Under the pieces are notes generated by a model, which was not told where the DNA came from, did no database searches, and saw only the letters and a program-made list of their open reading frames with translations. Position numbers and translations under genes: made by a program. Of a stretch of 13,007 nucleotides of DNA, positions 7,855 through 13,007 are shown one piece after another; the first letter of the stretch is position 1; the number at the start of each line of letters is the position of its first letter. Location: the NCBI RefSeq assembly GCF_902364355.1, contig NZ_CABJDK010000013.1, positions 1-13,007 of the forward strand, written 5' to 3'. This DNA is from Collinsella aerofaciens (GTDB lineage: Bacteria > Actinomycetota > Coriobacteriia > Coriobacteriales > Coriobacteriaceae).

Positions 7855-7864
7855 AGGGGCCGCT

Positions 7865-9004
7865 ATGGCAAAGGTTAAAATCAGCGACGTCGCGCGCGAG
7901 GCCGGGGTTTCGCTGGGCACGGTTTCCAACGCGCTCAACCATCCCGAGAAGTTGCGCCCCGAGACCCTCAGGCTCATCAACGAGACCATCAATCGCCTGG
8001 GCTACCTGCCCAACCAAAGCGCTCGTCAGCTCGCGGGCGGCGCCACCAAGTCCTTTGGCCTGGTGCTCCCCCGTCTCGATCACGGCTTTTCGCTCCAAAT
8101 CGCCAGCGGTGCCCACAACGAGGCACGCAAGCACGGCTATGACTTGCTCATCGCCAATGCCGATAACGACGATATTCTCGAGGATCATTACCTGCGCTAC
8201 TTTATGGGCACGCAGATGTCCGGCGTCATGGTTCAGCCCATGGCATCCCCCGACTGGCACCCGGCCATGACTAAAATGCCCGTGCCGATCGTCCATCTGG
8301 ACGTCCATTGTTCAGAACCCGGTTACTACGTGGCCGCCGACAACGAGGCACAGGGGCGCATTATCGCCGAGCTCGCCATCGCCCGCGGCGCACGCCATAT
8401 TGTCGTTGTGGGTCGAGCAGCATTCATGCAGCTCACTCTGCGCGTCCTTGGCATCCACAAGGCACTTGCCCTGCATCCCGATATCAAGATCGAAGTCATC
8501 GACGCCGGCGAATGGAATACCGCTGCCGACGGCTACAGCATCGGCGCCCAGATTGCCGAGCGTCCTACTGACGAACGCCCCGATTTTGTCATCGGCCTTA
8601 CCGATGTATTGGCCTCGGGCGTTATCTCGGCATTGACCGACAAAGGCATCACCGTCCCCGAACAGGTTCGCGTGGCCGGCTGCGACGGCAACCCGCTTGC
8701 ATGGAGCGGGTCGGTCCCCCTCACCACGGTGGCACCCCCGGGCTACGAGATTGGCCGCAAGGGCGTTCAATTGCTCATAGAGCAAATCGAGGATAAACCT
8801 GCCGCCAAGACCAAACGAGTCCGCATCGGCTCCGCCGCGCGTACCGTCACCACGGCCACGGCCACGGCCACCGAGGACATTAACCGTCAGGAGCTCGTGC
8901 GCCCCTTCTTGCTCGAACGTGTGAGCACCCAAAAGGCCGAGCAGCACCCGACGGGCCCATCCGCGGCCCCAATAACCGACATCAACCTGGGCGCCTACCT
9001 GTAA
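7865..9004 (+). CDS. LacI-family transcriptional regulator with long C-terminal tail (379 aa)
   Basis: An N-terminal LacI helix-turn-helix (about 4-50, VKISDVAREAGVSLGTVSNALN then the hinge region NQSARQLAGG at 50-59) is followed by a periplasmic-binding-protein-like effector domain (about 62-308). AAAGGGG 5 nt before ATG 7865 fixes the start, although the frame stays open far upstream through antisense glmS. Family members are usually about 330-345 residues. Here about 65 extra residues follow the final helix, including TVTTATATATED (327-338), encoded by three tandem ACGGCC units at about 8854-8871. The effector is probably a sugar or nucleoside, not predictable from sequence. No catabolic operon adjoins it; the only neighbour it could control locally is divergent glmS. 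Confidence 0.93.
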   Translation: MAKVKISDVAREAGVSLGTVSNALNHPEKLRPETLRLINETINRLGYLPNQSARQLAGGATKSFGLVLPRLDHGFSLQIASGAHNEARKHGYDLLIANADNDDILEDHYLRYFMGTQMSGVMVQPMASPDWHPAMTKMPVPIVHLDVHCSEPGYYVAADNEAQGRIIAELAIARGARHIVVVGRAAFMQLTLRVLGIHKALALHPDIKIEVIDAGEWNTAADGYSIGAQIAERPTDERPDFVIGLTDVLASGVISALTDKGITVPEQVRVAGCDGNPLAWSGSVPLTTVAPPGYEIGRKGVQLLIEQIEDKPAAKTKRVRIGSAARTVTTATATATEDINRQELVRPFLLERVSTQKAEQHPTGPSAAPITDINLGAYL

Positions 9005-9006
9005 CA

Positions 9007-9045
9007 AAAAACGCCGCAACGGGAACAGTCCCGCTGCGGCGTTTT
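9007..9045 (+). terminator. Rho-independent terminator of the LacI-family gene
   Basis: AAAACGCCGCAACGGGA (9008-9024), loop ACAG and TCCCGCTGCGGCGTTTT (9029-9045) form a long stem with one mismatch, ending in a T run and starting with an A run. It directly follows the stop codon and may work in both directions. Confidence 0.9.
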
Positions 9046-9218
9046 GCTGGCCCCATGTTCCCTCCCCGTTTAGCCGGACCTGCGACTACGGATATTTATG
9101 GAATGTAATCCATTTTTTCATTAACTTTTTTGTTAAAATAGACTCAATTCCATATTTTTAGATATTTCCTATAAGTATTGATTTTGCTCCAGTTTTTTCT
9201 CGCCAAGAAAGGGGTTTC
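9046..9218 (+). promoter_or_regulatory. AT-rich leader and promoter region of the DUF4143 ATPase
   Basis: This stretch is strikingly AT-rich next to the rest of the window. TAAAAT (9134-9139) is a plausible -10 box; the -35 zone is a T run without clear consensus. The inverted repeat TTAAC (9121-9125) / GTTAA (9132-9136) overlaps the -10 box, and ATGGA / TCCAT (about 9098-9113) forms a second small dyad. Together they suggest a regulated or foreign promoter. Confidence 0.4.
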
Positions 9219-10424
9219 ATGAATCTGATTGATCGCAAACAATACCTCGACTGGCTCATTTCGTGGAAAGACTCGCACGTCATCAAGGTCGTTTCGGGCG
9301 TGCGAAGGTCCGGCAAATCAAAGCTATTCGAAATCTACCGTAGCTACCTGCGCGATCATGGAATCACAGGCGACCAGGTTATATCCCTCAACTTTGAAGA
9401 CCTGGAGTTCGAGTCGCTTACGTCATATAGAGCACTCTACGACTACATTTCCGCCAGACTCGTCCCCGATAAGATGAACTACGTTTTTCTGGACGAGATA
9501 CAGCACGTCGAGCATTTCGAAAAAGCCGTCGACAGTCTTTTTATCAAGGACAATGTCGACCTCTACATAACCGGTTCCAACGCTTATCTGCTCTCGAGCG
9601 AGCTGGCAACTTTGCTCTCCGGCCGCTACGTAGAGCTCAAGATGCTGCCCCTATCCTTTAAAGAGTTTTGCTCGGCAAAAACCAATGACGGAAAGGCTCC
9701 CGCGCAGTTGTTTGACGAGTACATAACCAGGGGCTCTTTTCCCTTTATCGCCGAGACGGGTATTCAGGGACCCCAGGCGCGCGATTATCTTATGAGCCTC
9801 TACGATACCATCGTCATACGCGACGTTATCGAACGCCTGAAGGTCTCGGACGTCCCGACCCTGCGCGATATCACCAAGTTCCTACTCCATAGCATTGGAA
9901 ACCGGATCTCGATTAAAAAAATCTCCGACACGCTCTCGTCCAACGGCAACAAAACCGACCAGAAAACCGTAGCCAAATACCTCAAAGGCTTAACAGACAG
10001 CCTTGTGCTGTACTTTGCTCCGCGCTATAACGTGCGCGGTCGGCAGCTTCTTTCAACAAACGGCAAATACTACGCCGTTGACCTTGGACTTAGAGGCGCT
10101 CTCGTCAAAACCCAAAGCAGCGATATCGGTCATATCCTCGAAAATGTTGTTTATCTCGAGCTCCTACGCCGTGGATACGACGTCTACGTGGGCGATATCG
10201 ACGGCGGGGAAATCGATTTTGTTGCCCTAAAGTCAGACGAGACAGCCTATTTTCAGGTTTCAGCCACAACGCTCGACGAAACTACCCTCAATCGAGAGTT
10301 GGCCCCCTTTAAGAAGGTCCGAGACAACTACCCCAAGACGCTTCTTACGCTCGACACGCTGTTTGCGGACGCGAACTACGAAGGAGTCCGCAAGCGCAAC
10401 GTGATCGACTGGCTCCTGGAGTAA
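9219..10424 (+). CDS. AAA_14 / DUF4143 ATP-binding protein (401 aa)
   Basis: An N-terminal AAA-type P-loop ATPase domain shows Walker A GVRRSGKS (27-34), Walker B YVFLDEIQ (88-95) and the sensor ITGSNAYLLS (117-126). A middle winged-helix-like part follows (about 190-270), then the DUF4143 C-terminal domain. That domain has the restriction-endonuclease-like pattern GHILENVVYLELLRRGY (304-320), GGEIDFVAL (329-337) and YFQVS (344-348); Gln-Val-Ser replaces the catalytic Glu-x-Lys, as is common in this family, so nuclease activity is doubtful. A strong AAAGGGG precedes ATG 9219. Length is typical. The family is widespread and often mobile in gut bacteria and archaea, with no settled function. 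Its AT-rich leader and less GC-rich codons suggest acquisition by transfer. It is monocistronic, with no partner gene. Confidence 0.93.
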   Translation: MNLIDRKQYLDWLISWKDSHVIKVVSGVRRSGKSKLFEIYRSYLRDHGITGDQVISLNFEDLEFESLTSYRALYDYISARLVPDKMNYVFLDEIQHVEHFEKAVDSLFIKDNVDLYITGSNAYLLSSELATLLSGRYVELKMLPLSFKEFCSAKTNDGKAPAQLFDEYITRGSFPFIAETGIQGPQARDYLMSLYDTIVIRDVIERLKVSDVPTLRDITKFLLHSIGNRISIKKISDTLSSNGNKTDQKTVAKYLKGLTDSLVLYFAPRYNVRGRQLLSTNGKYYAVDLGLRGALVKTQSSDIGHILENVVYLELLRRGYDVYVGDIDGGEIDFVALKSDETAYFQVSATTLDETTLNRELAPFKKVRDNYPKTLLTLDTLFADANYEGVRKRNVIDWLLE

Positions 10425-10491
10425 CTTGTAACGTCATAACCCTCCGCCAGCTCCTTACCAAGGCCGCAGCCCCAGTCGCTTAAAGCACAAT

Positions 10492-10556
10492 GCCCCTCTT
10501 ATCGGCCAAAACAGCAATCTTGGCGTGATAAGAGGGGCTGACTGTGTCAGCCCCTC
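10492..10556. terminator. Three-arm hairpin region between convergent genes
   Basis: Arm 1 GCCCCTCTTATC (10492-10503) pairs perfectly with arm 2 GATAAGAGGGGC (10527-10538), enclosing a GCCAA/TTGGC inner stem. Arm 2 also overlaps GAGGGGCTGAC (10532-10542), which pairs perfectly with GTCAGCCCCTC (10546-10556) across a 3-nt loop. The two hairpins share the GAGGGGC segment and cannot both form. The region lies between the DUF4143 gene and the minus-strand HAD gene and probably ends one or both transcripts, though no strong U run follows. Confidence 0.6.
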
Positions 10557-10625
10557 CACGCAGGCGCCGTTGCCGCCACCGTCCTGCGAGATCGGGCGCG
10601 GGGCATGGCGACTCGCGTGCAAACG

Positions 10626-11276
10626 CTAGCGCACGGCCTTGACCGCCGCCGGCAGATCGAACAGCGTATCGAGCACGGCCTCGCAGCCATCCACCACGTC
10701 CTGCGGCAGCGGCACGATATCGGGGACGGCGAAGACATGGCATCCAGCCGTGATGCCCGAGACGCAACCGTTGCGCGAATCCTCGACCACGGCACATTCC
10801 TCGGGAGCAAAGCCCGCGCGCTCGCAGGCGAGCAGATACATCTCGGGATCGGGCTTGCCGTGCACGACGTCATCGCCGCAGGTCACCGTTTCAAACTTGT
10901 CAAAAAGACCGACCATCTTAAGGTTGCGCTCGGCCGTAACGAGGCGCGACGACGTCGCAAGCCCCACGTGATAGCCCGCAGTCAGCAGCTCGTCTAGGCA
11001 CTCGGCAGCGCCGGCCTTAAGCTCCAGATCGGTCTTGACCATCTCGTCGCGAATCTCCTTGTGGCGATGATAGATCGCCTCGGTGGTTTCGTGGCTACCG
11101 TAATGCTTATCAAGGATGTCCATAACATCGGGCAGCGTGCGGCCGATAAACTGATGGATCAGTGCTTCATCAATCGCGAGCCCCAGCTCGGCAGCGCCTG
11201 CCTTCCAGGCCTTAATCCCCAAACGCTCGGTATCGACCAGCGTTCCATCCATGTCAAAAATAACAGCCTTGATCAT
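10626..11276 (-). CDS. HAD-superfamily hydrolase, beta-phosphoglucomutase-like (216 aa)
   Basis: A haloacid-dehalogenase-fold phosphatase/phosphomutase of subfamily I with a helical cap. Motif I is DMDGTLVDTE (8-17), with the Asp8 nucleophile and Asp10. Motif II is ATSS (107-110). Motif III is Lys141 in GKPDPEMY. Motif IV is VVEDSRNG (163-170), with Glu165 and Asp166 for Mg2+. The cap lies at about 16-85. The order and spacing match beta-phosphoglucomutase and sugar-phosphatase relatives; the actual substrate cannot be named. The start at 11276 is set by GAGGGG 6 nt upstream; a start 5 codons earlier lacks such a site. It is a lone minus-strand gene, divergent from larE. Confidence 0.92.
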   Translation of the reverse strand: MIKAVIFDMDGTLVDTERLGIKAWKAGAAELGLAIDEALIHQFIGRTLPDVMDILDKHYGSHETTEAIYHRHKEIRDEMVKTDLELKAGAAECLDELLTAGYHVGLATSSRLVTAERNLKMVGLFDKFETVTCGDDVVHGKPDPEMYLLACERAGFAPEECAVVEDSRNGCVSGITAGCHVFAVPDIVPLPQDVVDGCEAVLDTLFDLPAAVKAVR

Positions 11277-11444
11277 ATCGGTCCCCCTCACCGGATTGCG
11301 TTACTGACACTCTACCGCACTTTACAAACTTGTATATAACGTATATAGCATATTGCACTTTCGTTACATAGGTAGAAGTCTTATGGCAAGTAACGCATTA
11401 GGATTATAGTTTTCGACCGAGTACTCAACGATAAGGAACGTTTC
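11277..11444. promoter_or_regulatory. AT-rich divergent promoter region of the HAD and larE genes
   Basis: The centre is AT-rich, with TATATA-ACG-TATATA (about 11333-11347), both a direct and an inverted repeat, and a possible operator or promoter core. TATAGT (11405-11410) is a good -10 box for larE, about 35 bp before its start, but no matching -35 box is clear. The HAD promoter could not be placed. Confidence 0.35.
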
Positions 11445-12323
11445 ATGATTTTAGACACCACGGCGCCCGCAGAGGAGCTTCAAGACAAGCTATCGGCGCT
11501 CGAACAGCTGCTTTTGGCATACGGGCGCGTGGCTATCGGGTTTTCCGGTGGCGTCGACAGTAGCTTTTTGGCCGCCGTATGCGCCCGCATCATGCCTACC
11601 AATACCCTCCTCGTCCATCTCACCACGCCGCTCATCGGCACGCCCGAACAGGCTTCGTTTGAGCAGTCCGTTGATGGGCAGGCCAATGAGGGGCCGCATT
11701 TTAAGCTCCCCGTGCTCAATCTTTCGGTGGATCAGCTGCAGCTCCCCCAAGTAGCCTGCAACGATGCTAATCGCTGCTACCACTGCAAGCACGCCGGCTT
11801 TACCGCTATCGTCAACCACGCCAAGTCGCTCGGCTTTCCCACCGTCATCGATGGCAGCAATGCAAGCGATCGCGGTGACTACCGCCCCGGCATGCGTGCG
11901 GCAGAAGAGCTCGGCGTACGCTCACCCCTTATGGAGGTCGGCTTTACCAAGGACGAAGAGCGCGAGCTGCTACGCGCCTGGGGATACCCCGTCTGGAACC
12001 TGCCGGCGGGAGCATGTCTTGCCACGCGCGTCCCCACGGGCGAGGAGCTTACGTGCGAGAAGGTCTCCCTGATTCGCGCCTGCGAGGATTACCTGCACGA
12101 TCTTGATCTGGCACAGGTACGCGCGCGCTTGGTCGGCGGCTGCATGCATATCGAGGCCGCACCCGCAGATGTTGCCAAGATTGCCGCCCTCGGCGGTGCC
12201 GCCGTCGACGACAAAGGCAAAACCCCGCTGCCCGCCGCCATCGAGTCCGCGCTGCGCGAGCTGGGCTGCGACCACATCTCCCCCGAGGTCACCCCCTACA
12301 TCCATGGCAACATGAATCAATAG
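11445..12323 (+). CDS. larE: ATP-dependent sacrificial sulfur transferase LarE (292 aa)
   Basis: LarE adds sulfur to pyridinium-3,5-biscarboxylate mononucleotide during synthesis of the nickel-pincer nucleotide cofactor of lactate racemase and related enzymes. The PP-loop ATPase motif SGGVDSSFL is at 34-42. The family signatures RCYHCK (110-115), DGSNASDRGDYRPGMRA (136-152), RSPL (159-162) and PAGACLATRVP (187-197) follow. Cys191 matches the position of the sacrificial cysteine. Cys111 and Cys114 are also present, the three-cysteine pattern linked to [4Fe-4S]-type LarE proteins that may recycle sulfur instead of using up the enzyme. Length is normal. AAGGAA lies 6 nt before ATG 11445. It stands alone: larA, larB and larC are not in the window. 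Confidence 0.95.
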   Translation: MILDTTAPAEELQDKLSALEQLLLAYGRVAIGFSGGVDSSFLAAVCARIMPTNTLLVHLTTPLIGTPEQASFEQSVDGQANEGPHFKLPVLNLSVDQLQLPQVACNDANRCYHCKHAGFTAIVNHAKSLGFPTVIDGSNASDRGDYRPGMRAAEELGVRSPLMEVGFTKDEERELLRAWGYPVWNLPAGACLATRVPTGEELTCEKVSLIRACEDYLHDLDLAQVRARLVGGCMHIEAAPADVAKIAALGGAAVDDKGKTPLPAAIESALRELGCDHISPEVTPYIHGNMNQ

Positions 12324-12335
12324 CGCATCCCAAAT

Positions 12336-12404
12336 AAGTTGCGGTGGAATAGTTCCTGTTTTGCGGCCTATCGGGCCCAAACAGGAACTATTCCACCGCA
12401 ACTT
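12336..12404 (+). repeat. Long palindrome P1 (26-bp perfect stem)
   Basis: AAGTTGCGGTGGAATAGTTC and six further bases (12336-12361) pair perfectly with 12379-12404, giving a 26-bp stem. The 17-nt cap contains GGCC-TATCG-GGCC, a further small stem. It begins 12 nt after the larE stop and could act as its 3' end. A second copy is at 12848-12916. No ORF of useful size lies in it. Confidence 0.9.
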
Positions 12405-12429
12405 CGTTTGATGGGCATTGACCCGCAGA

Positions 12430-12479
12430 CCTGCCAAAAAGGGACAGGTTTATTTTGGCAGGTTTTATCTGGGAAAATG
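12430..12479 (+). repeat. GGGACAGG hairpin repeat, copy R3
   Basis: Identical to R1 over the 33-nt hairpin (12430-12462), followed by the same TTTTATCTGGG tail. It sits 25 nt after palindrome P1; the spacer contains GGGCATTGACCCGC. P1, spacer and R3 form a composite of about 144 bp that recurs at 12848-12990. Confidence 0.9.
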
Positions 12480-12492
12480 TCGCAAGACAACT

Positions 12493-12540
12493 GCCTCTCT
12501 AGCACCCCTCTAACTTCGAGAGGCACTTGAGAGGCGTCTC
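12493..12540. other. Degenerate CTCTCTA-type sites and small dyad
   Basis: GCCTCTCTAG (12493-12502) resembles the 10-bp sites of the array that starts at 12633. Near it CCTCT (12507-12511) and AGAGG (12519-12523) form a small dyad, followed by TTGAGAGG and GTCTC. These look like weaker or decayed members of the same site family. From 12541 to 12632 I see nothing. Confidence 0.4.
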
Positions 12541-12632
12541 GGCCGCACCTACTTTTTCCGATAGCGGCGGTTACAGCTCGTCGATGAACCCATTACTTCA
12601 ATGAGTCCTTTATCCGGCAGCATTGGCATTCC

Positions 12633-12803
12633 GTCTCTCTAAACCAATAGATTTATCTCTCTAACTTTAGAGAGATAAGCACCTTGTTTTAGAGAGACAT
12701 TTAGAGAGATGTATCGAATTCACTGCTAGATTACCTAAGACTATCTCTCTAGCCTACTTTCTCTTTAGAGAGACATTTAGAGAGACGAGCGTAATCTCTC
12801 TAA
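12633..12803. promoter_or_regulatory. Array of nine phased RTCTCTCTAA sites
   Basis: Nine 10-bp sites with consensus RTCTCTCTAA start at 12633(+), 12655(+), 12667(-), 12689(-), 12701(-), 12743(+), 12765(-), 12777(-) and 12794(+). All match at nine or ten positions. Start-to-start distances are 22, 12, 22, 12, 42, 22, 12 and 17 bp, mostly differing by multiples of 10, so most sites lie on one face of the helix. The pair 12655/12667 is a perfect inverted repeat with a 2-bp gap. No ORF covers the region. This is most simply a cluster of binding sites for one protein, but the regulator and the controlled gene (probably past the right edge) are unknown. Confidence 0.7.
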
Positions 12804-12847
12804 CCATGGGTCCTGCTCTCAAAACGCATACACCCCAACCGCACCCT

Positions 12848-12916
12848 AAGTTGCAGTGGAATAGTTCCTGTTTTGCAGCCTATCGGGCATAAACAGGAAC
12901 TATTCCACCGCAACTT
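12848..12916 (+). repeat. Long palindrome P2, second copy of P1
   Basis: Same 26-bp arms as P1 (12848-12873 and 12891-12916), with one mismatch from a G-to-A change in the left arm. The cap differs (GCAGCC-TATCG-GGCAT) but keeps CCTATCGGG. It is in the same orientation as P1, 512 bp away. Confidence 0.9.
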
Positions 12917-12940
12917 CGTTTGACGGGCATTGACCCGCAT

Positions 12941-12990
12941 CTTGCCAAAAAGGGACAGGTTTATTTGGGCAGGTTTTATCTGGGGAAACG
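12941..12990 (+). repeat. GGGACAGG hairpin repeat, copy R4
   Basis: The fourth 50-nt unit, more diverged: the left arm is CTTGCCAAAA and the right arm TTTGGGCAGG, so the stem has one wobble and one mismatch. The AGGGACAGGTTTA loop and TTTTATCTGGGG tail are kept. It follows P2 by 24 nt, as R3 follows P1. Confidence 0.88.
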
Positions 12991-13007
12991 CAAACAGGGC
13001 CGCGACG

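Noticed and set aside
7553..7864. glmS ribozyme or riboswitch in the glmS leader
   Set aside because: No glmS ribozyme-like core could be recognised; the gap is accounted for by a dyad promoter and two hairpin repeats.
10480..10797. A 105-codon minus-strand frame overlapping the end of the HAD gene
   Set aside because: It is out of frame with the HAD gene, runs through the hairpin region and shows a Gly/Arg-rich shadow composition.
12633..12803. CRISPR array
   Set aside because: The repeated units are only 10 bp, occur in both orientations and are separated by 2-32 bp, unlike CRISPR repeats and spacers; no cas gene is present.

Overview
The window looks like a chromosomal segment of a high-GC Gram-positive gut actinobacterium, most likely a Coriobacteriia of the Collinsella type. 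Supporting this are the GC-rich codon use, strong AGGAGG-like ribosome binding sites, a YeiH transporter / FCD-GntR pair, an orphan LarE, a DUF4143 ATPase, and many short palindromic intergenic repeats built around a GGGACAGG core. The genus is an inference from recalled family patterns; no database was consulted. I see no rRNA, tRNA, CRISPR array, insertion sequence or transposase.

Layout. A small unknown protein (176-466, minus) has its own terminator. A nitroreductase-family flavoprotein (758-1279, plus) converges, through a shared terminator, on a minus-strand pair: a single-pass membrane protein (1521-2096) and a degenerate sigma-54-activator-like regulator with a Fis-type HTH (2181-3398). 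A densely structured non-coding stretch (about 3440-3620) separates these from a YeiH-family transporter (3664-4698, minus), which is divergent from an FCD-type GntR regulator (4862-5593, plus). glmS (5705-7552, minus) is divergent from a LacI-family regulator (7865-9004, plus). An AT-rich leader precedes an AAA_14/DUF4143 ATPase (9219-10424, plus), which converges on a HAD phosphatase/phosphomutase (10626-11276, minus). That gene is divergent from larE (11445-12323, plus). From 12324 to the right edge the window is non-coding and repeat-rich.

How the genes relate. Most are single-gene units in divergent or convergent pairs, with transcriptional regulators forming about a third of the genes. 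YeiH with its FCD-GntR neighbour, and glmS with its LacI neighbour, are the two pairs where local regulation is plausible. glmS supplies glucosamine-6-phosphate for the cell wall. LarE makes the nickel-pincer nucleotide cofactor, but no larA, larB or larC is present here.

Most interesting signals. (1) Nine near-identical RTCTCTCTAA sites in both orientations lie at 12633-12803, with start-to-start spacings of mainly 12, 22 and 42 bp (helically phased), between two direct copies of a composite palindromic repeat. (2) A 50-nt repeat unit occurs four times, each copy starting with a 33-nt hairpin. A fifth 33-nt hairpin has a different, internally complementary stem but the same GGGACAGG core at the same position. 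(3) A bacterial enhancer-binding-protein-like regulator has lost its ATPase motifs. (4) There are candidate operators at glmS and at the LacI gene, and a three-arm switchable hairpin between the DUF4143 ATPase and the HAD gene.
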